DNA of 12,907 nucleotides, taken from positions 1-12,907 of the forward strand of contig DIFN01000022.1 of assembly GCA_002419145.1 (NCBI GenBank), in the 5' to 3' direction. Position numbers and translations under genes: made by a program. This DNA comes from Mageeibacillus sp. UBA5747 (GTDB taxonomy: Bacteria > Bacillota > Clostridia > Saccharofermentanales > UBA5734). Of the stretch, positions 1 to 7,476 are shown piece by piece (position 1 is the stretch's first letter; every line of letters starts with the position of its first letter). The notes beneath the pieces are model-generated. The model saw only the letters and a program-made list of their open reading frames with translations. It was not told the DNA's origin and made no database searches.

Positions 1-1497
1 AGCAATGTCTGGGACCCTGAAAAGAAGCAGTCACGCAATAAGCAGGTCTGTATCGGCAAGATCAATCCGCTTACCGGTGAAATCATTCCTTCCAGACGGT
101 TGAACGAGGGCCGGATTGCCGCTGTAGATCCGGCTGTCACCGCCCGAACGAGTGTCAGTGGACCCGCGATGGTCTTGAACAAAATTGCCGACAATGCCGG
201 ACTAACGAAGGTTTTGCGCAAGGCTTTCCCGGAAACCTGGCAGCAGATTCTGTCACTGGCCTGGTATATAACCAGCACTGGGGATGCGCTCTCCCATGCA
301 GAAGCCTGGTGTAGAAATCACGAAGCGCCTGGAGAGAAAACTCTGAGCAGTCAACGGATCAGTGAATTGCTTGCCAAAATGCAGGAAGACGAGCGGCAGA
401 CCTTTTTCAAACTATGGGGCAAGCAAGTCAGTGAAAAAGATTATCTGTGCTATGACATCACCTCGGTTTCCTCCTATTCGGAACAAAATGAGTACGTTCG
501 CTATGGATATAATCGTGACCACGAAAAACTGCCGCAGATCAATCTGGCCATGGTTTACGGACAGAAAAGCTTTCTGCCAGTCACGTACCGCATACTGCCT
601 GGCAGCCTGACCGACGTCAAAACCCTGCCGAACCTGCTGGACATCTTTGACAAGATGGAGTATCCCCATCTACATCTGGTGATGGACCGAGGCTTTTACA
701 GCAAAGCCAATATTGACCAGCTGACCTTAGAGCGGCACCACTTTACCATCGGTGTTCCGGCACATTTGAAGTGGGTCCGCGAGGAGATCGACCGGTTTAG
801 AAACGCCATGTACGGGCCGGCTGGTTATCGCAAAGTTGGCGAAGAAACGCTCTATGTGCACACCCATTTGCTTTCCTGGGGGGAAGACAAGCGACGGTGC
901 TATGCTCAGTTATATTTCAATGCCAAGGCAGCGGCTGAAGTTTACGATGACTTCACGCGGGAACTTCTGGATTACCGGGAGGAATTGGAACAGGAGCGCC
1001 CTGTTGCCGAACATGAAGAGGCCTACCGACAGTTTTTTATCTGTAAAAGAACACCCAAGCGCGGATTGCAGGTGGACTACAATAATGACGCCATCGAAGC
1101 TTACCGAAACAAATATGCAGGGTTTTTCATGATCCTCACGACCAAATTCAAGGATCCGCTCGAAGCATTGGCTGTTTACCGAGAGAAGGATGTCGTTGAA
1201 AAATGCTTTGATAATTTAAAGAACGATCTGGACATGAAGCGCTTGCGTGTCCATGCATCCGAGCGAATGAAAAGCCGGTTGTTCGTCCAGTTCGTTGCAT
1301 TAATCTGCATGAGCCAGATCCGCAAAACGATTCAAGAAAAATTACCCACCAGCAACCATACGCCGAAAACTCTGCTGCTTGAACTAGAATCCTTGACGAC
1401 TGTGCATTATACCGGCAAATACAAGGATCGTTTGACCGAAGTAACCAAGGCCCAGCGCGAAATCCTACAAGCTTTCGAGGTGTATCCGACCGCCTAG
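1..1497 (+). CDS. Transposase of an IS4-superfamily (IS1634-like) insertion sequence, 5'-truncated by the window edge
   Basis: The frame is open from base 1 to the TAG at 1495-1497, so the true start lies upstream; the first TTG at 100 is not a credible start because homologous-looking residues (a WDPEKKQSRNK segment) precede it. This is a DDE transposase that cuts and joins its own element. Catalytic candidates are the Asp in CYDITSV (codon 152 of the window frame, base 454), the Asp in VMDRGFYS (codon 229, base 685) and the Glu in YREKDVVEKCF (codon 400, base 1198), the last followed six residues later by Lys as in the Y-R-E-K signature of the IS4 superfamily. The C-terminal helix region (FVQFVALICMSQIRK) is also typical. 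No internal stop is visible, so the element may be intact; its left end cannot be seen. The IS1634 family label is from memory of similar proteins and is less certain than the transposase call. Confidence 0.92.
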   Translation, partial: SNVWDPEKKQSRNKQVCIGKINPLTGEIIPSRRLNEGRIAAVDPAVTARTSVSGPAMVLNKIADNAGLTKVLRKAFPETWQQILSLAWYITSTGDALSHAEAWCRNHEAPGEKTLSSQRISELLAKMQEDERQTFFKLWGKQVSEKDYLCYDITSVSSYSEQNEYVRYGYNRDHEKLPQINLAMVYGQKSFLPVTYRILPGSLTDVKTLPNLLDIFDKMEYPHLHLVMDRGFYSKANIDQLTLERHHFTIGVPAHLKWVREEIDRFRNAMYGPAGYRKVGEETLYVHTHLLSWGEDKRRCYAQLYFNAKAAAEVYDDFTRELLDYREELEQERPVAEHEEAYRQFFICKRTPKRGLQVDYNNDAIEAYRNKYAGFFMILTTKFKDPLEALAVYREKDVVEKCFDNLKNDLDMKRLRVHASERMKSRLFVQFVALICMSQIRKTIQEKLPTSNHTPKTLLLELESLTTVHYTGKYKDRLTEVTKAQREILQAFEVYPTA

Positions 1498-1539
1498 TTA
1501 CAATTTGACCGGGATTTTAGGTGATAAGGAAATTATATT

Positions 1540-1962
1540 ATGGTCTCAGAAACGGAACTAATTGCTCGATACGGTGAAACTGATCAAATGGGTATTGTCC
1601 ACCATTCAAATTATCCAATCTGGTTTGAAGCCGGACGAACTTCTTTTTTTATAAAATTGAACATTCCCTACTCTAAAATTGAGGAAGCAGGTTTCTTACT
1701 GCCTTTGACTTCCATGAGATGTTCTTTTAAAAAACCAGCAAGATATGAAGATGAAATTATTATCCGAACCAGCATTATCCATTTCAGCGGGGTTAGGCTG
1801 GATTTCAAATATCTTGTACTCTTGAAAGTCGATCAACAATTGATTGCTGAAGGCGAGACCGCTCATGCTTGGACGGATCTGAACCTGAAACCTGTCAACC
1901 TGAAAAGGAAGTATCCCGAGTTATATGCTTTACTCATAAAGGCCTTTGAAAAGACCTCTTGA
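1540..1962 (+). CDS. Hot-dog fold acyl-CoA thioesterase (YbgC/4HBT type)
   Basis: A 140-residue protein of the normal length for the family. It shows the YbgC/4-hydroxybenzoyl-CoA thioesterase active-site pattern near the N-terminus: D15, then MGIVHHSNY with H22 and Y25, then WFEAGR. The family hydrolyses acyl-CoA or acyl-carrier thioesters in the cytoplasm; the substrate here cannot be told. The ATG at 1540 is preceded by AAGGA at 1526-1530 with a 9-base gap, which supports this start. It stands alone: the transposase ends 42 bases upstream, so its original promoter may have been displaced by the insertion sequence, and the radical SAM gene converges on it from the other side with 32 bases between stops. 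The coding sequence is visibly richer in A and T than the genes around it, a hint of different ancestry. Confidence 0.9.
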   Translation: MVSETELIARYGETDQMGIVHHSNYPIWFEAGRTSFFIKLNIPYSKIEEAGFLLPLTSMRCSFKKPARYEDEIIIRTSIIHFSGVRLDFKYLVLLKVDQQLIAEGETAHAWTDLNLKPVNLKRKYPELYALLIKAFEKTS

Positions 1963-1994
1963 ATCGAAAATTCACATAAGGAAATCAAGAAACA

Positions 1995-2918
1995 CTACTT
2001 CAATCGAAAGGTTTCGTACCCTTTGTAATAAATAACCACCACATCTAAAGCATGCCTAAGTTCTTCGAGAATCTGGCCAGACTCAGTGCAACCTCTTGAT
2101 TTAAGAAATCCTTCGACTTCAAACTGGTTCATGGGGTGGCGCTTAATAATGCTCTTGATGGCCAAAATATCGTCTTTGATCTCGCTGTGGAATCCATCCG
2201 ATTGAAGCAATTCGATTGAAATACCGCCCAAAAGGTCAATTGCCCGATTCATCGTGTCGTGGCTGATCATCCTGACCGATGGCTCGGCCGGTGGCCGAAC
2301 TGGTGTGTTCAAATAAAGACGGTCGTACCTAATCATACTGAGTAACGCCTTTAGCTTCAGCAAGTTTTCTTCATCATCATTGATGCCGGCCATCAACATA
2401 GTCTCCAACCATAGCTGACCCTGATAGATTTTTGAGAAATCCAGAAGACCCTGGAATACTTTGTTGTATTCTAAACTATTATGTGGCCGGTGGATTTTTC
2501 TGAAAGAAACCTCATCAATAGCATCCAGCGAGGGCAGGACTATGTCGGCAAGAAGCAGATCCTCCTGCACTCCCTTGTCATAAAGCAGAGCACCATTGGT
2601 TATGACAGCAACTGGTTTCATGGTCCGTGCTTTTATCTCACGAATCAGCAGCCCCAGGCCCAGGTAAAGTGTCGGTTCGCCTTCACCGACAATTGTCACC
2701 ACATCAAAAGATTTCAGCCGATCAAGGAGCGATTCGAATTCGCTAATAATCGCTTCGACCGGGAAGAACATGGCTCTTGTATTGGTCAAATGGTCAGTCC
2801 GACCTAACTGGCAGTAAATGCAAGAATAATTGCATGTTTTTTTGGGGGTTGGGCAGATCCCGAGTGACAAACCGAGCCGTCTGGAGGGGACAGGCCCATA
2901 TACAAAATTCTGTGTCAT
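1995..2918 (-). CDS. Radical SAM protein, COG0731 (wybutosine-synthase-like Fe-S oxidoreductase) family
   Basis: A 307-residue protein. The N-terminus has the family signature GPVPSRRLGLSLG (residues 8-20), followed by the radical SAM cluster motif C29-x3-C33-x2-C36 in CNYSCIYCQLG, which binds a 4Fe-4S cluster and S-adenosylmethionine. A glycine-rich GEGEPTLY segment follows, as expected for the SAM-binding strand. The last 60 residues look like a small winged-helix-type tail. The ATG at 2918 was chosen over the longer in-frame extension because it starts directly before the signature and lies 4 bases after the stop of the upstream CDF gene, implying translational coupling. The exact reaction is unknown. 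Its place behind a NifX-domain protein suggests a role with metal cofactors, which is inference. It ends in TAG. Confidence 0.88.
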   Translation of the reverse strand: MTQNFVYGPVPSRRLGLSLGICPTPKKTCNYSCIYCQLGRTDHLTNTRAMFFPVEAIISEFESLLDRLKSFDVVTIVGEGEPTLYLGLGLLIREIKARTMKPVAVITNGALLYDKGVQEDLLLADIVLPSLDAIDEVSFRKIHRPHNSLEYNKVFQGLLDFSKIYQGQLWLETMLMAGINDDEENLLKLKALLSMIRYDRLYLNTPVRPPAEPSVRMISHDTMNRAIDLLGGISIELLQSDGFHSEIKDDILAIKSIIKRHPMNQFEVEGFLKSRGCTESGQILEELRHALDVVVIYYKGYETFRLK

Positions 2919-2922
2919 CCTG

Positions 2923-4122
2923 TCAGGCCTTGCCCTTACCGGTATCCAGCGATAGTCCAAGACTGGCCAGCGCCTGCTGCGGTGTTGATGCATCAGTCAC
3001 GACGACTTCAATATTTTCGCTGGAAAAAACATATGAAGGACCTTTGCTGCCAAATCCTTTTTGAACAAAAATGACGTCAGTTTTATTTCGGGACAGAAGT
3101 TCTGCAGCTAAAATGCCCTTCCCCTTCTCGGTTTCATCAAATGGATTTTCAATCAATACTATTTTCTGAGTGGCATTCGCGTTCGCTGGATACGTCACAA
3201 GCATGAAAAATGGCGCTTCCCCAAAGTGAGGGCTGATCGAAGCACGGTCTTCTGCCAGAGGAAAAGCATAAACCATTTCTTCTTTCTGCAGGGGCTCATA
3301 ATGGATCAGGACACGGTCAATATTCGTGATCTCCTGCCTGGCTGACTGTTCAATCTGATTGATGATGAAATAGGCTCGCTCAAGGCTATGCGTCTTGATG
3401 ACGATACTTGCCTCGATAAACTTGAAGCGCCCAGAATTGCGGCCGGTCAGTGATTTGAGCTGGACAACCTGGGGCGTATCCAAAATGATCTGTTCGACTT
3501 TTCGCAGAGTCCTATAATCAATAGATGCATCAAGCAGGACACGGATCCCATCAATCAGAATGTGTAATCCAGTCCAGGCGATCAGCAACGCAACAACGAT
3601 CGCGGCAAACCGGTCAAGAGCCAGACCGATCCAGTTGGAGGCGATCGCCAGCAAAACAATCCCATTACTGAAGAGATCGGTCCGGACATGGGCGGCATCC
3701 GCCAGGAGAATTGGCGAATTGATTTTTAGACCGATTTTCCTTTCATATCTGGAAAAGAAAAATGTCAGTCCAATGGACATGATCAAACTGATTGCGGCAA
3801 TCCCGATATTTTCAATTGCAATTGGTTTTGCACCGAAAACATCGGTAATGATTTCATAACTTGTAAAAATAATCACCAAGGCAATGATAACTGAAATCAG
3901 ATTTTCCAGTTTATAGAGGCCATAAGGAAAGGATTTGCTTTTTCGTCTGGCGATAATAATGCCTATGAAAGCAGTCAGCGAGGCAATCAAGTCCGCAAGA
4001 GTATGAAAGGCCTCCGCTTTGAGGGCCAAACTTCCTGATTTAGCGGCAGCGAACATCTTGATGGCAAAGATTGCCAGGTTCATCAAGATTGCCAGAAGTG
4101 CTGTGCGTTCACCTGGTTCCAT
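2923..4122 (-). CDS. Cation diffusion facilitator (CDF) metal exporter fused to a C-terminal NifX/NifB-type domain
   Basis: A 399-residue inner-membrane protein, about 100 residues longer than an ordinary CDF transporter. Residues 1-200 carry the hydrophobic helices. The transport site is visible as H40-x3-D44 in AFHTLADL and H145-x3-D149 in AHVRTDL, the HxxxD/HxxxD arrangement usual for zinc-type CDFs. Residues about 205-280 form the cytoplasmic CDF domain. Residues about 283-390 match the dinitrogenase iron-molybdenum cofactor (NifX/NafY) domain: SPHFGEAPFF, then ENPF, then GKGILAAELL, and a VVVTD strand. The protein therefore probably exports a divalent metal proton-dependently and binds a metal or cofactor at its tail. 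It starts 5 bases after the stop of the C_GCAxxG gene, using GGAGG inside that gene's last codons, and runs on to the radical SAM gene. Substrate metal is not determined. Confidence 0.9.
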   Translation of the reverse strand: MEPGERTALLAILMNLAIFAIKMFAAAKSGSLALKAEAFHTLADLIASLTAFIGIIIARRKSKSFPYGLYKLENLISVIIALVIIFTSYEIITDVFGAKPIAIENIGIAAISLIMSIGLTFFFSRYERKIGLKINSPILLADAAHVRTDLFSNGIVLLAIASNWIGLALDRFAAIVVALLIAWTGLHILIDGIRVLLDASIDYRTLRKVEQIILDTPQVVQLKSLTGRNSGRFKFIEASIVIKTHSLERAYFIINQIEQSARQEITNIDRVLIHYEPLQKEEMVYAFPLAEDRASISPHFGEAPFFMLVTYPANANATQKIVLIENPFDETEKGKGILAAELLSRNKTDVIFVQKGFGSKGPSYVFSSENIEVVVTDASTPQQALASLGLSLDTGKGKA

Positions 4123-4127
4123 CTGGT

Positions 4128-4568
4128 TTAATCCTCCAAGTCCAGAAGGCTGGCAGCAAATCGGACATATTCTGCACAGGGTCGACGCTGATAATAGGCG
4201 TCCGTCCTCACTTCTGGTGTTGGATCGCTGACCTGTTCATCCAACTGCAGCAAATCCCGGCAAAGAATTGATCCATACCGCTCCTTGAATTTCATGGCCA
4301 GTTCCTGCACGAGTTGGTAATGCTTCGTTTTGGCTTCATGGTCGCCAGGATCGCTATAGCCATATTTAAGTCCGATCACCATAAACAGTCCAGTCAGAGC
4401 CCCGCAGACTTCACGCAAGCGACCCATGCCGCCGCCAAATGAAGATGCTAACCTGAATGCCGTTTCCAAATCAAAGTCAGGCTCATGATCGAAAGCACCA
4501 ACCACCGACTGGGCACAATTAAAACCAGAATTGAACAGAATTTCAGCGCGATCACCGTGACTTTCCAT
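4128..4568 (-). CDS. C_GCAxxG_C_C family (putative redox-active) protein
   Basis: A 146-residue cytoplasmic protein. The four conserved cysteines of this family are present: C18 in GFNCAQSV, C55 in REVCGALTG, C103 in SILCRDL and C131 in RRPCAEYV, with the FGGGMG stretch between the first two. The family is described as redox-active in annotation but has no firmly established biochemical role known to me. The ATG at 4568 is preferred over the GTG at 4577, because GAGGTGG sits just before it at normal spacing and would overlap the GTG. It is the first gene of the operon with the CDF-NifX and radical SAM genes. A candidate promoter lies at 4619-4647 and a TATGNNCATA site sits in its leader. Confidence 0.88.
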   Translation of the reverse strand: MESHGDRAEILFNSGFNCAQSVVGAFDHEPDFDLETAFRLASSFGGGMGRLREVCGALTGLFMVIGLKYGYSDPGDHEAKTKHYQLVQELAMKFKERYGSILCRDLLQLDEQVSDPTPEVRTDAYYQRRPCAEYVRFAASLLDLED

Positions 4569-4596
4569 GAATACCACCTCAAGAATTATATGAGCT

Positions 4597-4606
4597 TATG
4601 CCCATA
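4597..4606. promoter_or_regulatory. TATGNNCATA palindromic site in the leader of the C_GCAxxG operon
   Basis: The bases read TATGCCCATA. The site lies between the candidate promoter (4619-4647) and the start codon at 4568. On the minus strand the 13 bases TTATGGGCATAAG are identical to 9221-9233 in the flavin reductase promoter, and the match continues in part into the next bases (C and TATA shared). Its place just after the -10 element fits a repressor operator. The regulator is unknown. Confidence 0.45.
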
Positions 4607-4618
4607 ATGTTTATATTG

Positions 4619-4647
4619 AGACTAGCACGGACCCGAGCGAACGTCAA
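4619..4647 (-). promoter_or_regulatory. Candidate sigma-A-type promoter of the C_GCAxxG-CDF-radical SAM operon
   Basis: On the minus strand, TTGACG (4647-4642) is followed after 17 bases by TAGTCT (4624-4619), with TGC directly before the -10 as an extended -10. The -35 is good (5 of 6) and the -10 weak. The znuA promoter has almost the same layout (TTGACA, 17 bases ending TGC, TAGTTT). A TATAAT at about 4589-4584, 17 bases downstream of a poor -35, is an alternative. Confidence 0.45.
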
Positions 4648-4667
4648 CATTTGATCAGAGCATTCAG

Positions 4668-4829
4668 TTATGTCCATAGCCTTGATGCCTGAAACCTTCT
4701 GCGGCAGCAAGCGCCTTCTTTGCTAACGTCATCCGGACAGTACTGCAAGTGCGTGATATGACATTTCGGGCATTCTTGTGCGTCATTTGCCAAAGGCGAA
4801 TTAGAATGGGTAAATATAATCGTTTTCAT
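4668..4829 (-). CDS. 53-residue Cys-rich small protein (or remnant of a DUF134-type C-terminus)
   Basis: ATG at 4829, TAA at 4668-4670. The protein has ECPKC at 19-23, HLQ at 27-29, CPDD at 31-34 and EGACCRRRF at 38-46: five cysteines, a histidine and a basic patch, the look of a small metal-binding knuckle. The same blocks in the same order and spacing occur in the DUF134 frame beyond its TAG (12394-12558), 22 of 28 aligned residues being identical with mostly different codons, which argues strongly that this stretch is or was coding. The first 29 bases overlap the end of the DUF1980 remnant in another frame. The ribosome site is weak, so the start is uncertain. Alternatives are a C-terminal scrap of a second DUF134 gene, or a tail once joined by frameshift to DUF1980. 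The last codons contain a TATGNNCATA site. Function unknown. Confidence 0.6.
   Translation of the reverse strand: MKTIIFTHSNSPLANDAQECPKCHITHLQYCPDDVSKEGACCRRRFQASRLWT
4669..4678. promoter_or_regulatory. TATGNNCATA palindromic site upstream of the C_GCAxxG promoter
   Basis: The bases read TATGTCCATA, 21 bases upstream of the -35 of the C_GCAxxG promoter. It lies within the last codons of the 53-residue ORF, so it could be coding coincidence; the match to the leader site and to the two sites near 9200 is the only support. Confidence 0.3.
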
Positions 4830-4983
4830 GTTTATCTGTTAGTTCTACTTCTTGTGCAACGATCACAGGAATGATCTGCTCCCCATATTGGACCTTTTCA
4901 ATTATACCCAACACTCGCACCCATTCGCCGGCTGCAATTTCATCGGCTTGATCATAATGGCACATAAATCCGACCGGGGCCAG
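4801..4983 (-). pseudogene. C-terminal remnant of a DUF1980 (TIGR03943) putative permease subunit
   Basis: About 60 codons open from 4983 to the TAA at 4801-4803, with no start codon at the upstream edge. The translation contains APVGFMCHYD, then GEWVRVLGIIEK, then IIPVIVAQEVE, and ends DYIYPF, which matches the C-terminal part of the TIGR03943 family as I know it: a partner usually encoded directly after a YraQ/ArsP-type permease. The N-terminal two thirds or more, including its membrane segments, is missing. The remnant begins within a few bases of the truncated end of the permease, so one internal deletion probably removed the end of the permease and the start of this gene. Confidence 0.65.
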
Positions 4984-4990
4984 TCAAGTC

Positions 4991-5900
4991 CTAAAAGTTG
5001 GTGTAAATTGCCATAAGCATCAGTAGGTTTTTGACATCCATCATGGGGCCGAAGACCATGAATCCCATGACTGAACCAGTTGAAAAGCGATTCGTGAACC
5101 CTTGGGCAATAAAGGCATCTGAAGTGGAGCGCGCTGAAATCAGGAAAGCAATCGCCATCATGACCAAAAGGGATAGCCCAGGCTGCTCTCCCAGTGTTGT
5201 CAGGTATGACTGCGGGATCAAGGTTTGCATTAGACTGGAGACAAGGGCCCCCAGGATCAAGTATTTACCGACGCTGAAAAATTCATCGCCAGCGTGTAAG
5301 AACATGGCTCTGATTTTAACAAATCATCTGCCCTGGTGCTCTCCATGACCATGTTCTCCGTGGGCACGGCAACTACAGCAGCTGCCTGCAGACTCAATAG
5401 GTGAAGTTGCTTCACAATCACATCGGGCATTGTCTACGACTGATGCAAGCATTGATAAGTTGTTTCGGTCAAAAGTCATGACAAGACCGGCAACCAGCGC
5501 AATCAGTAGTCCAAGGCTGACTCGAATCCAGGTAATTGCGGGTTGCCCTGGGAAGGCGACCAATGTCGATACGATGACAATCGGATTGATGATCGGGGCA
5601 GCGAGCATGAATGTGACCGCAATTGGCATCGGCACCCCTTTTTTGACCAATCGTGTCATTACGGGCACTATTAACACATTCGCAGATGGGGAAAAGCGCG
5701 CCTGCAAGCAATGCTGTCAGAAATCCAAGCCCATATCGGGTAGGAAACACCTTGATAATCCACTCGTCCGGGATAAAAATATGGATCGCTGATGAAACTA
5801 AAATTCCAATGACCATAAAGGGGAAAGCCTGCATCAGAATGCTCGAAAATATTGTGTTGAAGGTCAGAAATCCGTTGAAATCAATTTCCAGTATTTACAT
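4991..5900 (-). pseudogene. Decayed YraQ/ArsP-type (DUF318) permease
   Basis: Three pieces in two frames together give most of a membrane permease. The first piece (from 5834 or earlier) runs through GFLTALLAGALFPICEC. One extra base near 5672-5675 then shifts the frame, and the protein continues as IVPVMTRLVKKGVP and FMLAAPIINPIV, the family core. A Cys/His-rich loop (SCCSC, HGEHGHGEH) leads to an in-frame TGA at 5324-5326, after which the same frame continues with HAGDEFFSVGKYLILGAL to a TAG at 4991-4993, short of the normal end. At the 5' end an ATG at 5900 is followed directly by TAA; if that codon were AAA the frame would join the first piece with no further stop. The family moves ions or metal(loid)s across the inner membrane. 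It follows znuB by 47 bases, so it was probably part of the same operon. Confidence 0.82.
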
Positions 5901-5947
5901 GGTCAAGGTCTTCTCCATTATTTGCGATCAAGAGCTTCAATAGGCAC

Positions 5948-6787
5948 CTACAAGTGATGTTTTTGGTGACTGTGTTTAATATTTTGCAGCTGACCGTGGG
6001 TCGCCATGAAAATCAAATACACCAGCGTACTTAAGACGATGATCGCAACCCCGGACGGGATGTTGACATAATACGAAATCGTCAACCCCACCATGCTGAA
6101 TCCAAATGCAAATAGCATGGCGAACAAGATCACTTTCCGGACTGACCTGAAAAGGATCTTGGCAATCGATACGGGTATTGTCATCAGTGAGATGGTCAGT
6201 ATAATGCCAACAACCTTAATCAGGACAATGATGCCAATGGGCAGGATGAGGAAGACAACAGTCTGTAGCAAACCTGTGTGAATGCCACGGGCGGCAGCAT
6301 ATTCCTCATCAAACAGGTAGATCATCAAGTGGTGGTAGATCATAGCAAAAAGGATAACAACCACCAGTGTAAAAGCTGCCATGTAGTAAAGATAACTATT
6401 CTTGACCGATAAGATATTGCCGAACAAATAGCTGGTCATGTCGGGCATATAGCCTGGAGTCAAGGAAATAAACAGAATCCCAAGGGCCATGCCAAACGAC
6501 CATAGTATGCCGGTTATTGTATCTGCTTTCATCTTGGCCTTTTCTGGCATTTTACTAATCAACAGCGAAGATGCAACGGCGAAGGCGATTCCGGTTAGGA
6601 TCGGTTCGATTCCAAGAAAGTAGCCAAGCCCGATACCCCCAAAGGATGCATGAGCGATGCCGCCAGACATGCTGATCAGTTTCTTTTCAATCGCGATTGT
6701 TCCTATGATACCAACCACAATACTGGCTAGCATTGCGGCTAATACAGCATTGCGCATGAACGAATATTCCAGAATTGCACTGATCAT
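5948..6787 (-). CDS. znuB: Metal ABC transporter permease, ZnuB/MntB family
   Basis: A 279-residue, strongly hydrophobic inner-membrane protein with the usual length and the conserved SGGIAHASFGGIGLG segment (about residues 40-55), matching the ABC-3 permeases for zinc or manganese (COG1108). It should form the channel through which the metal bound by the neighbouring lipoprotein passes, powered by the ATPase. Its ATG overlaps the TGA of znuC by four bases, showing translational coupling. The C-terminus is unusual in ending with a His-rich tail (HSHQKHHL), a likely cytoplasmic metal-binding patch and mild support for zinc, although metal choice cannot be settled here. It ends in TAG. Confidence 0.93.
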   Translation of the reverse strand: MISAILEYSFMRNAVLAAMLASIVVGIIGTIAIEKKLISMSGGIAHASFGGIGLGYFLGIEPILTGIAFAVASSLLISKMPEKAKMKADTITGILWSFGMALGILFISLTPGYMPDMTSYLFGNILSVKNSYLYYMAAFTLVVVILFAMIYHHLMIYLFDEEYAAARGIHTGLLQTVVFLILPIGIIVLIKVVGIILTISLMTIPVSIAKILFRSVRKVILFAMLFAFGFSMVGLTISYYVNIPSGVAIIVLSTLVYLIFMATHGQLQNIKHSHQKHHL

Positions 6788-7476
6788 CGGATCAAACCAT
6801 CCTTAAGCAGTTCTTTGAGATCGTGCGGTCGATCGTAGACGGCCACCGTTCGGTTAACATAAAAAGCCCGGTCAGCGATATCCAGCATTTCATCGATATG
6901 GTGGCTGGCCAGAATAATCGTCTTTTCCGCTTTCAATGTGTGAAGCAAGGCATAGAGTTCCCGGGCGGCGTCGATATCGAGATTTGCATCAGGCTCATCC
7001 AGTGCAATGACATCGGCAGCGGAAGCCAAGGCCCGCGCGATCATGACTCGCCGCAGTTGCCCGCCAGATAGCTGGCCGATCCCTCTGTTTTCAAAATCGG
7101 TCAAGCCAACTTTGCTAATAGCCTGACTGGCCACCTGTTTTTGTTTGGCTTTGTAGTGAGCAAAGGGTCGAATTGCGGCTTCGAGGGTCCCCATCAGCAC
7201 AACTTCGCGGACCGTCAGCGGAAATGAAGTGTCAAAGGCTGGCACCTGGGGCACATAAGCGATTGTTTGCCGCCGCTCAATCCGGCCGGATTCCGGCTTC
7301 AGCAGCCCGGCAATCAGTCGAATCAGGGTGCTTTTTCCCCCTCCGTTAGGCCCAGCCAGAGCTGTAAGGGTTTTACGGGGAATTTTAAAAGTGACGTCAC
7401 CGAGTGCACAAACATTGGCGTAGCAGAAGCGCACCTGATTAAAGCTGATCGGATGAATGTCTGTCTTATTGCTCAT
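6784..7476 (-). CDS. znuC: Metal ABC transporter ATP-binding protein, ZnuC/MntA family
   Basis: A 230-residue cytoplasmic ATPase that drives metal import. All the motifs are present: Walker A GPNGGGKST at 42-50, Q-loop Q77 in YVPQ, signature LSGGQ at 136-140, Walker B ending D160-E161 in VIALDEP, and the H-loop H192 in ASHH. The D-loop reads ANLD. The start ATG overlaps the TGA of znuA by four bases and its stop overlaps the znuB start by four bases, so the three genes are one coupled operon. Confidence 0.95.
   Translation of the reverse strand: MSNKTDIHPISFNQVRFCYANVCALGDVTFKIPRKTLTALAGPNGGGKSTLIRLIAGLLKPESGRIERRQTIAYVPQVPAFDTSFPLTVREVVLMGTLEAAIRPFAHYKAKQKQVASQAISKVGLTDFENRGIGQLSGGQLRRVMIARALASAADVIALDEPDANLDIDAARELYALLHTLKAEKTIILASHHIDEMLDIADRAFYVNRTVAVYDRPHDLKELLKDGLIR

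Noticed and set aside
2919..2993. N-terminal extension of the radical SAM protein to 2993
   Set aside because: It lies inside the CDF-NifX gene, and the family signature begins only after the ATG at 2918.
5324..5326. In-frame TGA in the permease as a selenocysteine codon
   Set aside because: The residue falls in a variable linker, no convincing selenocysteine hairpin was seen just after it, and the gene has other lesions, so a nonsense mutation is simpler.
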